From the NCBI RefSeq assembly GCF_014805625.2, contig NW_023998415.1:10163521-10227520 (forward strand): 64,000 bases of DNA, in the 5' to 3' direction. The DNA comes from Glossina fuscipes (lineage: Eukaryota > Arthropoda > Insecta > Diptera > Glossinidae). Within the stretch, counting starts at the first letter, position 1. Each line of letters starts with the position of its first letter. Shown piece by piece: positions 11,801-24,571 of the stretch. The notes under the pieces are model-generated. The model was not told the DNA's origin. It saw only the letters and a list, made by a program, of their open reading frames with translations, and did no database searches. The translations under genes and the position numbers were made by a program.

Positions 11801-14800
11801 GCCAAATTGTTTTGCAAATTTATAGACGATATCTATATTATCTCCAGTAACGGAGAGAGAATCTTTACCACGGATGCTATATAGTTGGGCAGACGGACAG
11901 ATGGACATAATTAGGTGCATTCCAAATTTGAAACTGGTTAAGAATTTGTATACTTTATTGAGTTTTTGAAACTTGTTCCTCAGCGGTATAAAGATCTTAA
12001 GAAAAATTAATAATGTAATTATATAATATATTTGTACAGGCCTTGCAGCCTCGCCCATAGAATATACTTTCAAATTTTTTCACATTTATTTGGCATAATT
12101 TATGCGGAATAGTTAAACAACCAATTTCTTATTCCTTTCGAAAAATATGGGTGTTCTCAGTTTACGTCGTCCTACGAGCGTGTCCTTTGACCGATTTGTC
12201 CTATTTAGAACCGGCCAACCGGCGTGTGAGAATTTCGAATGTTTCCGCCAAATTTTAACTTGAAGCATAGTTTTTGCGGCCAAGAGAATATTTACAACAG
12301 ACATTACACAGGCGGACAGACGGACGATCAGAAAGACAGACTGTTGGACATGGTTAAATCGATTTAGAATTTAACGCTGATCAAGAATGTAGATATTGTG
12401 TGTAGTCGCTGAAGCTTCCGTTTGGGCAATGTAAGCGTTTTGACAAAATGAATATACCTTCGGTTTTTCGGTGATCGGTGAAGAAAAACAAATATAGAAA
12501 AATTAAAAACACATTAACCGGTTATCATAGCTTATACTTTTAAACTTCGCGTACACATTGTCAATGTTGTATCATTTAAAGGTGAGAGAGTAAGCTTTTT
12601 TTTTTATCACTTTGCTTGAAGGTGTTATAACAAATGCATTTATTACACACGAGGTGTAGCAAATTAAATTCGTTTCAATTACTAACACTAAGTACATGCA
12701 TTAGTTAATTGAAACAATATGTTAATTATGCACTAACTGACAACGTTATATATAGGGCCATAACCACAATGCATTACATATTATATTTTTATATATTATT
12801 ACATATTAGAAAACATTCAGATAAGCTTGACTTGATTTTCTTCTTTTCTTCTAATAGCTAGCTAAAGGATGACAATTGACATTTATTCTTTCATTCAAAA
12901 TGTATATTAGAAATTTCGTAATCAATGTAAGATATTAAGCCGATTTAGGATTAAACGCCTGCATATTAATTCTTGCCTAGGATTGCTAGGCATCATTCAT
13001 TATTCATTATAAAGATTTGGGTAGAAAATTGTAATCTAATGCAATACATTCTTAGTTAAATGTCATAGGTCAGCTTCAAAGTAGAGACGATCCATTTATA
13101 AACGGCAATTGACATCGCTGAAAAAGCTACACTAAACCCAAGTTGGGCTGGGAATCTATACGCTGGTTGCCACCTTACCCGACCATAAACTCAAACTATT
13201 ATTGATGTACCCTCGCTAGAGAAGACCAGATTTTTGCTTTAGATATCATCTTTATGTGTGCTGAAGGGAAGAACCAATTCTCCGCAATTTTTAAATTGAA
13301 ATTGGCATTAATGTACCCTTTGTGTATAGTACGCCAATCTCAATTCAATTAAACTTAATCGGTGTAGGCTCAATGCTCAGCTATTTAATCCCTTTCGGAT
13401 TCTTTGCGACAATTTTAACGACGTTTATCATTTAATTCCCATGTCCAAAGCTAAAAACACAGCTAAAGAAAGTCTTTAAATTTTAAATAAAAGTTTTCCG
13501 AACTTTTTTGCTTACAGGTGAATACTTTAGTGAAAGCAATGTAAAGACTTCTTCTCCTCTTCCGTAATTTATGTAAAGTATGTAAAGTTTCTTATACGTG
13601 TGTATAGCAATCATAGCTCTCTTGATAGGTTTGCATCTCTTTTGTAGCAAGGCACCTTACCGCCTATCTGTATCATAAGCAAAAGAAAAAATAATTCCTG
13701 ATCTCTTGTTTTTTTGCTCTAAAAATGGTTGATTATCCAAATGTAACTAACCAATAATTGTAAGGAAATAAGTGAAAAAATAAATCGAAAAAAATCGAAG
13801 TAATTTTTATTACTTAACTTCTGCATGCCCTCAAATATAAAAGATAATAAGCATAATACCGTAACTTACAACTTACAATACTGATATTAACATGAAAAGT
13901 GGACCAAATGGTTACAGGAGCGGTGCATACACCAAGCTCAACAGAACATGAAAAATATGTTTATCGCGATTTAAGCCGAATGTATTAATATTCATTCAAT
14001 AATTAAATATGCCGGTCGTACATAATAAATATCGTATCGTATTTCAATCAGTGTTTTCGTACGATTAGGCAGCAGTTTGCGGATAATTGTGCGAAATAAA
14101 AATCATATTTTATATATATGTATGTTCCGCTTTGTTAATATGTGATTTTCAATATAATTATAGGCGAATGCTGCAATCAATTTGTTTGATTTTCACACTT
14201 CGAACTCGACCGAATTTATTATTGTAGACACTGCTCCGAGATAGCAACCATGCGATTCATAGAAAAAAAACACACGGACAGGTATGCAGAATTTCTTAGG
14301 TCAATTACGCTTTTACACACTGATCGACTGATGAATCCATATAGGATATTGGCATAATCGCCTGCTATTCCCCCCGATTGACTTTTTGTCGTTGGCCGAG
14401 AAATATATTTCGCAACAGAAAGAAACCATCTGTCAATAACTTCAATACGAGATCTCTCTCTCTTTCGTATAAATCTTCAGCGGCGAACTCGCGCCAATAT
14501 AATATTCGGATATCTCCGTGAATAACTCGACGAATTAGTTAATCATTGATGTTAAAGTTCCTCATAAAGAGTCCTGTGCTTCTCGGAGGGCGTTCATCAA
14601 CGGTACGTTGCACTTGTTAAAAAAAATGAAATTTTTCTTGAACGCAGCTCATGTTTTTTGCGTTTCGCGGCCGCCAACTGATCGCTACAGTTAACGGAGA
14701 GATTTGCTCACGACAAACCCGGCTGACTCACTTAAGAAACATGAATACTTCTAATTAGGTATATTTTGCGCATATGCTGTTATTCATTTATTGCGTAACT

Positions 14801-15794
14801 TTAGATTTGCGTATCAACGACTCGAAAAGAGAAGAGAAAAAGTAAAAAAAAAAGCAATTTTTTTTTTTTGAATTATTACGACTTGTGTTAGTTATGTAAA
14901 GAGTTCTGTTTTTCTCAAAAAAAATAAATAAATAAAATACATGACTGAGGCCTTCTAAGAATCTTCGTTTATATTATTATAAATTTTATTACATACATTA
15001 GCGTTTCAGTAAAATCGTAAATTAATATACAATATAACGTTTTATTTATTAAAAATTATTTAAATAGATGTTTACAGCAATAATCAAAGTGAATTTGTGC
15101 TAATATAAATTTCAGCGGTACCCTTGAATATTTATTTATTTTTTTATTTTTTTTTACTTATTATTTATATGCGCACATAGCTAAAATTTTTAATAGGTTC
15201 GATTTGTGCTAAAATGAAACCAGATCTAAAATACGCATGATGTGTGTGAGAATCTTGTATAACTCATTACGTGCAACAAACGTTTTTATTGCATTCCAAA
15301 TACACCGGCGTCACATTGGCTTATAAGTGACTTTGCTCTCTTTCGGCGATTCCTTCACTATATCGCTGTTTGATAAAATTAGTTTTTAGCTTCGACGTCG
15401 TTGTGATGGGTTAGAGGTTTACTGCGAACTTGCTTCGTAAGGCAACCGGAAATAGAGTATTTGCAGAGACTTTCGCCAAATAGCTCCACCAATTGAGTAG
15501 GTTCAGGCAAGATGGATCAATCAGACGGAGAATATCTCCAGGGAGTAGTGAAAATTTGCTTCTTTACTGATATTTAGCAATTTTTTTTTTCAATTATTGT
15601 TTGTACTTGGAACAACGCATTTTTTGTGTTTGGAACAACGCAGTTACTCTTCCAACGCATTTGAAATAATATTTTCTTTTAACAATTTAATTCGGCAAAA
15701 AGAATTGAAAATACATACCACCGCACGAATATAATTTAAGAAAACTCGTGATTTTATTACTCTTTTAGCACAATTATGAATTAGACCCATTTAC

Positions 15795-15799
<5 letters not shown>
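8881..15799. other. Long gene-less stretch
   Basis: I found no exon with adequate support. Dispersed-repeat fragments in reverse orientation lie at about 11.88-11.91 and 12.1-12.35 kb ('cggacagacggacgatcag'). A TATA-like 'cgtataaat' near 14467, followed by a GC-richer 5'UTR-like segment to about 14720, and a 'ctatataaataaa' near 9381 could mark promoters, but no connected coding exon was found. Confidence 0.4.

Positions 15800-15830
<31 letters not shown>
15800..15830. repeat. AT dinucleotide repeat
   Basis: A perfect (AT)n run that abuts, and probably erased part of, the left end of the small TIR element that follows. Confidence 0.9.
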
Positions 15831-15832
<2 letters not shown>

Positions 15833-16210
15833 GCGTTCCTTATTCGCGCTTCCTTTATTCACGGTTTCACTATTCGCGGATGAAAAAAATGCGATCAATT
15901 CCCATATTCGCGGCTATAAATTTCCTTACTCGCGGTTTTTGAGAATGTAAGCAAAAAGAATGAAAGGAACCTTATTACTCAATGAATCAAGTATTGATTC
16001 GAAAATCCCAAATCTAGTTCATTTCAGCTAAGTAATTTCCCCAAATAACAAATTGCCCAAAGAGGGAAAAACTAAATGCACTTTCGCATTCAATTAAATT
16101 GATTTTTTTTTTTATTTTGCCACCTAGGAACGTATCCCCTATAATCCCATATAAATTACCATTCCGTATTCACGGTTTCTGTATCCCCTTCGAATAAGGA
16201 ACTTTTGCTG
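15831..16210. mobile_element. Short non-autonomous pogo/Tigger-like element
   Basis: The right end reads, on the opposite strand, CAGCAAAAGTTCCTTATTCG and is followed outward by TA. This fits a TA target site and the CAG terminus typical of pogo-type Tc1/mariner elements. The left end shows the corresponding GTTCCTTATTCGCG next to the (AT)n run, with the terminal bases lost. Internal 'ttcgcgg' and 'tattcacggtttc' subrepeats recur near both ends. The length is about 380 bp with no transposase, so it is MITE-like. Confidence 0.55.
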
Positions 16211-16214
16211 TATA

Positions 16215-19028
16215 TATATATTTCTTAGGTACATAAATATGTACGAACGACGTGACAAGGGTAAATCAAGGGTAAATCCACAAACAATTACGTATTTTGG
16301 TGATGTGTAATATTTGGTTTCAAGAGTGTAAGAAAAGAATGCAATACTCATACAAAAGATATATTGTGACCTTTTTTATTGCGTTGAAGAAAGTGGCCTC
16401 ACATGACACTCAATTACAAAATAGGTTGAAATTATTACTCATTATGTGGACAAACTTTAATGGCTACATTTCTTTTTAATCAATTCGTAGCTAAAATTTC
16501 TTTCCAATGAACGAAATAAGTGAGCCTTAAAAGATTACTATTGTCAGCGAAAATTTGAACATTTAATAGAACATGATGAAAAGCGTACTATCTACGAAGC
16601 ACTTAATAGTTTTAATTGGTAGCCAAAAAAAATTTTGTTTAGAAAAAATCGGTGAACAAATTAATTATTTTAACAATTTCTCGAGACGCATGCGCAATAT
16701 AAATGTAATTATTTATCGCTATGTCAACTAAATTTTAAATAATAAGGAATGCTTTTGCCAAAAATACTTGATGTCAATTCATCATTCATTGTAATCATTT
16801 CATCATCATTCATTTTAATCAGCGCGATCAGTAATGCTTAATGTTTTGCAAAAAAAAAAAACAAAAAACATTGTTTAAAAAGCCCAATATGATCTCATAC
16901 ATATTTCTGCTTACTTGTATCAAATAAAAAAAAAAAAGAAAATAATAATAATAATAATAAGAAATAAATAAATAAATGACAAAGTAATTGAAAGAAATTC
17001 TAAAGCGAACAATTCTTTTAAGTGAATCGTTGGCAATAGTATATAGAAATAGTTGAAAGTTGAAACCTAGCAATAAACACGCTACGCAATCTCGAAACCA
17101 CTTTTCCAATATATCAGATTGTATACAGAGTGATCGCAAACACGGCTCGATCCAATTCCATGTTCGCTCTTAAGCCAAACTTCTTCAAAAATATTTCAAA
17201 GATTTCGTTATGCTGATTAAATATAAAGCGATATGGGCAGATATCGTGCAGCCCGGCTGATGTTCTGACTCGATCAATATAATTTAAGTATTTCTAACAG
17301 TTGTATAATACATTCATATCACTAGTGGTGTAGGGTTTCAAGAGCAAAAAAAAAAATAATCAAGCGAAAGAAATGCTATTCATTTGTTGGTCCCTAATAA
17401 AACAGAGTGGAGGGAAACCTGTTATTCACTTTAGAGACGCTTCGGAACAATCCATTAGCCATATAAAGCTGCTTTCATTTATTTATCTATTTACTGTTTT
17501 TTTTTTTTTTTTTTTTTTTTTTTTCTATCCAAAACGGGCAAATATGTTTTGTCGGACGACAAGAATTACTGTACCCGTGTTTCTAATCAATGAAAATTTT
17601 AAGGAATATTCCCTGATTTGTACAACCGAGCTGAATGCAGCAAATAAAATATATTGAATCGCAAGAAGGTATGCAGCGCCTTCAACGAAAAAGGAATTCA
17701 AAGCGATTATTTTATCTCATTTGCGTTTTTGTACAGGAACTTGAAAGCAAACGCTTGTCTAACATCCGAAAATTTATTCCAAAATGGAGAGTTTAACATA
17801 AATTCGTGTTAATATACACTTTGCATTAAAATTTTTGATGATCTAGGGGAAACAACATCCAAGCTGAAAAGTTCATATGACAGTGAGTCCAAGCATTGCA
17901 ATACTGTTTCCAAATGGATAAAGGAAGGATTTTAATTCGCTCGATTCGTAATTGAAAGGAAACTATCATCTGATAGACGATCCTGTAGCATTAATTTCCC
18001 TATTTTCAACTTAGCTCGATGACATGTCATGCGCGCCTACTTAGCAGCCTAATGCACGTCTAAAGTGCAAGTGAATTTATGGCAAAGTTCATGTCCTAAT
18101 TACGGTCTAATAAGCACAATTGTGAACGTGTATGACGGGGAATGGGATGATTTACTTACTTGCTAGACCCAATATGCAATTGCCCTGATTTCAATTCATT
18201 TAACTATGTGCATTTGTATGTCTATTTTTGGATTTCTCAAACCTATAAATTAAAAAAGAAAAAAAAAACAATTAACCACACCTCGTAAAAAAATTGCAAT
18301 AAAAATTGATTCTGTTACTTATCAAATTCTTTACGATGTTCGAAGAACTCCTTCTTAACGATGAATCGCAAAACTCCTTGCATTACTTGCAATATATAAA
18401 TAAATAAAATAAATAGGGGTAAGTATAACATTTTATGACGCAGGCACATGAAAAAGTTTAGTTCTTTTAACTTCATTGAATCGAAAACTGTGTCTTAGTC
18501 GTAATATTCAATTAACTCCACACAAAAACATCAAGTATAAACACTACACTCTGCAAGGCGTTTTATCGGTTTAGTGTTAAGTGTGCTGTACCAATAAACT
18601 TCGATGTCGCGCTTGTAATGCACAGCCGCAGCGAGTGTCCTCGCACATAAGCCGACTAAAATCGTTTCAATAGTCGACGTTGTGAGAGGACTGATGCCGT
18701 GATAGCAGCATACATTGCACCGGTTTGGTGCTCGCCTGTCAGCATGATTGTTAGCTGAGGCCTAGGGAAATAATATAAATTCAAAATTTTTTTTATAGAA
18801 AATTTTTCTTAATGAAGTAATGAAGTAGTCAAAAAAATAAAAATAAAAAAATGGTTTATATTATTGCATAAAATTCAATTAGCTGCTATTACTATACCCA
18901 TGAACCGGGTAGTGTAGTAAGCAAATCTAAACCAGCTCTTTAAGCCAACCACGCCATTATAATCTTTAAATAAAGGCATGTACGCATTAAGTTTTTACGA
19001 ACAATCATTGTAGAATCAATACTCAATA

Positions 19029-19062
<34 letters not shown>

Positions 19063-19950
19063 AATAATAATAATTTTAATATTTTCACCTTTCTGCCTTA
19101 CAAAGTAAGTCTGCAAAATTGATTTCCATTGGCCTTTAAAATATTTAACTGCATCATGCATCTATATGCCATGTCACGAGCGTGATGCATGTGACGTACG
19201 CCATAAAAATTTACGGTTATGTTGATCGATTTAATGTAAATTTTTTTTTTTTTTTTTTTTTACCTGTAAATAATAATAGATTAGCTTTGTTATTAGAGAA
19301 GTGATAGAAAAACGGAACGGAGTAAAACGTCGGTTAATAATTTCTGGATATTGACACAAAGATTCTATCTCCAAAATTCATATTACTTTTGGAAAGGCTT
19401 TTATCTCAAGCGATGATATCACAAAATTTCAAAGCATTTCGCAGAATTTTCAATATATGTTTATGAATCATCGAAGTTTTGGTGACATTACTTGTGTCAT
19501 TTTCAAAAGAATGGAAAAATTCGAATTTCGATTAAAAACTCCCTTTTGGTGTGGAAAAAATAGCGAACAAAATCAGCATTGATTTGAAAATTTTTATAGC
19601 AATTTGTCGATGCTTTGCCGAAATTAAGGGAGAACGCAGTGACCAGTCAAGAAAGATGACTACACTAGAAAATATTAGAAAAAAATTGTGGAGATTATGC
19701 TCAATATATATAATCGAAAAGTGCAATTGCTACGATCCGAAGGATATCCAAAATGTATCTATTAGTTTGCATGAAAATTTGGTCGAGAAAGTTGTTTTCA
19801 GGTTATGTAATGTGTCCGCTTACAGTGGAACAAAAAACATCAAGATGTTATTGATACGAAACGCTGTTCGGATACCATTCGTTTTCTATACATCGAGTAA
19901 CTTGAAAAAGAGAGAACGATGAATAGCGATTAGCATCGGGCCTTTTTATT
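16215..19950. other. Gene-less stretch, microsatellites
   Basis: Long T or A runs lie at about 17497-17524 and 19241-19260, with a perfect (TA)n at 19032-19060. The open frame at 19551-19922 (123 codons, lysine/isoleucine-rich) has no splice or poly(A) support and I do not recognise it. I see nothing else. Confidence 0.4.
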
Positions 19951-20004
19951 TTTAATTTGAAAGAGGACATTGCTCTTTCGCCAAGACCAAGTTGTGGGTA
20001 AAAG

Positions 20005-20104
20005 GATGAGGTTATTGCGAAAATTGAAGCAAACTTCGAAGATCTTGGCAGATCGGTCTTAAGAAATGACATCGAAATTTTAGAGGAGGGTCGAATTTAT
20101 TGAT
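20005..20104 (+). pseudogene. Mariner transposase C-terminal relic
   Basis: A short segment translates as DEVIAKIEANFEDLGRSVLR and then runs to LEEGR and a stop. This pattern (acidic residue, VIA, E..FE.L..S, LE.R) is typical of the last 40 or so residues of mariner transposases. It is only about 100 bp and has no catalytic residues. It precedes an N-terminal mariner fragment in the same orientation, so the two pieces are not collinear parts of one copy. Confidence 0.5.
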
Positions 20105-20224
20105 TGAAGCTTTTCATTAGGCTACAATTTTTATGTCGTTTAAACTACTAAATGACTCACGCGCATGTTTATACACTTGCTGTTCCATTATCTACACGTT
20201 TTTTTTTTCACTGTTTGTTAAATT

Positions 20225-20506
20225 GTCAGATCTGAAGCGGCATCTGAGCCCTTCGTGCAGCGATACAAACTCGGAAAAACATCCGATACTGTAACAGCCA
20301 ATTATGTGCAATTTTGGTTTCGTAGATTCCGTTCAGGAATTTTTGATGTTAAAAATGCACCTCGCACAGGTAGGCCGGTCGTCGAAAATGTCGATAAAAT
20401 CGTCGAAATGATCGAAGTTGACCGGCATGTTAGCTGTCGTAACATCGCCCAGGAGCTAAATATCGACCGTAAAACAGTTTTAAACCATGGTGGGAGTAAC
20501 TCATAA
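20225..20506 (+). pseudogene. Mariner transposase N-terminal relic
   Basis: The frame 20255-20506 contains the mariner helix-turn-helix DNA-binding region: a W-F-x-R-F-R-S-G segment, then the linker APRTGRPV, then a second HTH with DRHVSCRNIAQELNIDRKTV. It breaks off directly after this HTH, so the whole DDD catalytic domain is missing. The family assignment is firm from the linker and HTH pattern; the subfamily is uncertain. Confidence 0.85.
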
Positions 20507-21148
20507 TACATTGAAACTCAACTGTCATCTGATCTGTACTAATGGCGGTGCCATAGATGTCCGCTCTATCGCTGATGGGTACCATAAGATTTTTACTCCT
20601 TCGATACTATATTGTATTCATTTTTTAAAGAGATAACGCTTTTCGACTTATTCGAAGCTCCCTAAGAATATGTTATATACACTCCAGAGCATACTATTGA
20701 TCAATAGTGCTCTCACAATAGCAGTAACTGCTCACGCACATAAAATAACTTACGATTATAATCAACGATTATTAGTTGAGAAGATTTAAAACATCTATAA
20801 AAGTTTGTTTATATCCCTTGTAGCGGGTATAAATGTATTTAACTGTGATATGAAGAATTCCAAGAAAACATGAAATGATCAGAAATAACAAACCAAACGA
20901 ACGGGAATTTTCAAATACACTTCGAATTATTCTGCATCAGGTAGACATACACCAATGTAAGTATTATGAGAAAACATTATGGAGTTCAGCTGTGCTTTGC
21001 CATTTCCCGCACCTTGCTGCAGCCGTCACCTAAAGAGCTAGAACCAATCGTCTTCATAAGAAAATTAACCTAACTATCTAAGAGAACATAAAAAAATATA
21101 TGCTATGTATAGCGAATAACGAATTACAAAAATCGGTTCGTAAGTATA

Positions 21149-22201
21149 CAGTCAAACCTGTTTTTGTGCGGTTTTTTATGCGCTTTTTTTTGTGCGATTC
21201 TTTTTGTGCGATTCTTTTTTTTGTGCGATTCTTTTTGTGCGATTCTTTTTTTGTGCGGTATATGAATATCGACACATTGAATATCGCCGAGAGGTTAGAT
21301 CAATCTGAACTGTGTTGGCATCACTTTTTTTGCTATCAGTGTGTATGTACACATTGCAACAGCCATTTTCATACCTATTGCATCAGCCTATTTCATTAGG
21401 CATGCTCAATGTTCTTATGCATACATTGCATCAGCCAATTTCAATACATACTGCGCCATCTAATAACTTTAGTTAATTGCTGACCTTTTAACCATTAAGA
21501 CAGGATTAATTTTATAGTGAGATTAAAGGTAAATTAATTGTTTTCCCTATTTAGATATAGTTTTTTATGATTTTTATTTTATTTTTAGTCATAAGTACTC
21601 CCTTAAAATGAATAATCGTAACCAAAAAAAAGTGAAAAGAAAGACAATTACATTAGAAACTAAAATTGCAATATTAAATGATCTTATTGAAATGATTGAA
21701 GACGAAACCGTAAATGATAAGGACATTATCAATAACTTAACAGATCATGAAGACGGACAAGAAGAACCGGAATCTATTACAGCGGATAAAATATATGCAG
21801 TGATGTTAACAAAAAATAAATCAACTGTAGTATCTTCAAGTGACGAAAGCGATTACGAATCAGTTCATCGCAAAAATATGCGCGTTTTGAACTACGACGA
21901 GTAGTATTGAATTATGTACATTTTGAAAATTTCTCCTTGTTTAAAATTAGAAATTAAAATTTTTTTAAATGTTTCAATGTGTAATTTAATTATTTATTTT
22001 GTTTGGAAAGCACTTTCTTGCTATTTCGTGAAGCTTTGACATATTTTCTAAGTGAGACTTTTTTTATGCGGTCCCTCTCTACCGCATAAAAAAAATTTTC
22101 TTTAATATGCTGTGAAAATTATTTCATATAGCTATTTATGAAGTTTTTGAATATTTTTTTTTGTGCGGTCCCTATCGACCGCACAAAAACAGGTTTGCCT
22201 G
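21149..22201 (+). mobile_element. Complete non-autonomous pogo-type transposon
   Basis: The element has 1053 bp and terminal inverted repeats of about 26 bp. The left end is CAGTCAAACCTGTTTTTGTG; the right end, read outward-in, is CAGGCAAACCTGTTTTTGTG. Both are followed inward by CGG and flanked by TA (21147-21148 and 22202-22203), the target duplication of Tc1/mariner-superfamily elements. Subterminal copies of 'gtgcgattctttt' lie near the left end. A 'gcggtccctctctaccgc' hairpin and 'tgtgcggtccctatcgaccgc' lie near the right end. It encloses one short ORF (next entry), so it must have been mobilised in trans. Confidence 0.88.
21608..21904 (+). CDS. Remnant pogo/Tigger-type transposase ORF (98 aa)
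   Basis: An ATG-initiated 98-residue frame lies inside the TIR element. Residues 8-20 (KVKRKTITLETKIAIL region) resemble the start of the CENP-B/pogo N-terminal helix-turn-helix, in which a basic K-R-K-x-[LI]-T segment precedes the first helix. The following residues are acidic (EMIEDETVNDKD, EDGQEEPES) and the C-terminus is acidic with a Ser-rich SSSDESDYES stretch. No DDE catalytic domain is present; a full transposase would be several hundred residues. I infer an internal-deletion derivative that joins the two ends of a transposase. Whether it is translated is unknown. Confidence 0.6.
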   Translation: MNNRNQKKVKRKTITLETKIAILNDLIEMIEDETVNDKDIINNLTDHEDGQEEPESITADKIYAVMLTKNKSTVVSSSDESDYESVHRKNMRVLNYDE

Positions 22202-22204
22202 TAC

Positions 22205-23880
22205 TCTATAAATTAAGTATAAAGCACTAAGGAAATTATATGCTCTTTGTAAGCAATATTTGGATACCCGTTGCTAGTGATGCAAAAAAAAAGCAAAAAG
22301 CAAGCTAAAGGCAATTATGTATACATGGATTTGAAACAATGCTGCTATGCAACGAAAGTTATAATCCATTGCCTGTTATGAGCGAATCGAGTTAAGTCTT
22401 AACCTTATCTAACATATTTTTCCATGTCACAAACGGAAGGACAAAACCAGTCTATTACCGTTATTTGACATCTGGTTACAAGCATTCGACGTCTGCAAGC
22501 TTACATAGTTCATTTGTACCTGTTATTATAGTTACATGTAGTCATTATAATTTTTATGATCGCATTCCTTGCTTCTAATCTTTAGTCACTTAACAATGCA
22601 TTCATAATCATTCCGATCGCATGAAATAGTATTTAAAAAAACCAGTCTATCAGTCTATCTGTTTTATTGCTATACATTATATTAACGATGACAAAGTCAC
22701 ATTAGAATTGTGTAAGAATTTCTCATAGTATGCAAATGCTTTGCGCTTTGATACGTTATTCAGACAACTAATCAAACTTTATTGCGCTGAATAAACTGAA
22801 ACACAAATTTCTCCTTAAAAATGTTAATGTATCGACAAAAATTTCTCTTAGAATACACAAATGTTTTATGCTTGCCTTTGACTTAGTTTATGAATCACAT
22901 ATGCATCCAATATTTACGGCAATAAACGAGTATACAATAAATGTTTTATATTACTTAACACGTACTGATTAAAAAATTGTTTATATCTATGTATGTTAGC
23001 AAAATAATTTATCACAAACAAAACAATGACGTTACAAGAAACGAAAAAGAAAATGAATAAAAAAAACATTCAATATAAACAAAACCTTATGAATATAATT
23101 CGTAATCAATTCTTTTCGCGGATTTAATAAAAAAAAAAAATAAAAAAAATAAAAAAAAGAATGAAAAGTACACTGCAAATCCTCATACTTTTTCGCATAT
23201 CATGCTCATAGAGGAATTTCTTGTAAAACTTTAGCAAACACTTTTGCATCTTTTCTTATACGAACTAAAGTTTAGTAAGTTCGCAACCCTTCACTTATGA
23301 CTTATTATTCAGGTATTAAGGTCTTATTCAAGTACAAGCAACTATTCCGATTAGGTTCTGCAGACTTTTAGATTCGCATCAATACGGCTTCTTCTGGCGG
23401 CAAAATATTGTTTTCCATGTAATTTATTTTTGACGTTAGGATACGAAAAGAAGGTTTTGAGTAGCAAATTGGGATCGTACCGCTGATTCGATTTTTTGCG
23501 TGTTTACATAGTGAGTTGCTAGGAGAGATGTGAACAAACTCGCATTGCTATAATGAAGATTAATGATCCGACAGAGTTTTTGTTTCTTTTCAATATTTCA
23601 CCGAAAACTTCCGGCAAACACCATTGTGCACCGTTTAGATTTAATCGTTTTACGTCAAAATATCTCAAAAGTTGCAAACGGCAGCTTGAACGCAATTTTA
23701 CATGGACAGACCACAGATGGTCAGACGGACAGATAAGCTTATATCGAATCTGAATCGACGGGTATAGTAAAAGGTGAGCCTATCTGAAGCCTTTCTGCCT
23801 GATACATACATAGACACAAGCCTAATACACCCTGCACCATAAGTGATGTGGAATATAAAAGACGTGCAATTAAAATAATG
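22205..23880. other. Gene-less stretch
   Basis: The stretch contains A-rich runs near 23128-23160 and a reverse-oriented dispersed-repeat fragment at about 23540-23765 ('cagacggacagataagctta'). No exon is supported. Confidence 0.45.
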
Positions 23881-23884
23881 CGTC

Positions 23885-24090
23885 GACCATTGATCAGTAG
23901 AAAAGACATTGTTTTCCATTACAACAATGCCAAGTCACATACAATTTTCATTGCTTGTCTAAAATTAAGATAGCTTGGCTACGAACTTTCTTGCACCATT
24001 TACCATTTGTTTCGTTCTCTGCGGAACTTTCGTTATGATGTAAAGTTGAATTCAAAAGAGGAGTGGAGTCTGCAAAGCTGACTTGTTTCA
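23885..24090 (+). pseudogene. Mariner transposase catalytic-domain relic
   Basis: The plus strand reads VFHYNNAKSHT, then a segment with an in-frame stop before LGYEL, then YHLFRSLRNF. These correspond to the mariner VFH.DNA..H box, the following helix and the D34D-region ending in YHLF.SL..F. The box's Asp has become Asn, and the segment between the two catalytic parts is shortened. It is a dead fragment with no TIRs seen. Confidence 0.75.
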
Positions 24091-24571
24091 CATTTTCAAA
24101 ACTTTGCGAATTCTTTTCTTAGTCTATCAATATTTGGGTACAGTTACTTTCTGCTTATGACGGGTTTAATAAAAACTATTATACGCCAAAAGTAAATCCT
24201 CTAGCAATAGAGAATCATTAAGAAATGACTTACATAACGGTTTACCCAGCTATAATTGGGTAAAATAACTTAATTTAGTAAATGCTTGCATTGCTGACAT
24301 ATTTCACTCAACGCAACAGTTTAAATGAATAGAATTTTCTGACTTGTATTTCTTTTCCTTCATAAATTTTTTCGCTTTGACTATTTTATATTCTCGATAT
24401 TTAGAATCAAAATTTTTGTGTGGTAACTGAATTATATCATTGCTAAAAAAAAGTCATGGATGATCATATGCATCACATAAGGTAAAATGGAAACAAATAT
24501 TAAACGGTGCGCTATTTAATCGAAATGACTTTCATTTCAGTATTTTCGCTGCGAGGCCTTTAAACACTTCA

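Noticed and set aside
14460..14720. Promoter and 5'UTR of a gene
   Set aside because: There is a TATA-like motif and a GC-richer leader, but no coding exon follows within reach; too weak to list as a promoter.
19551..19922. A 123-codon ORF upstream of the mariner relics
   Set aside because: It has a non-ATG start and no splice, promoter or family signal. It could be decayed transposon but cannot be supported.
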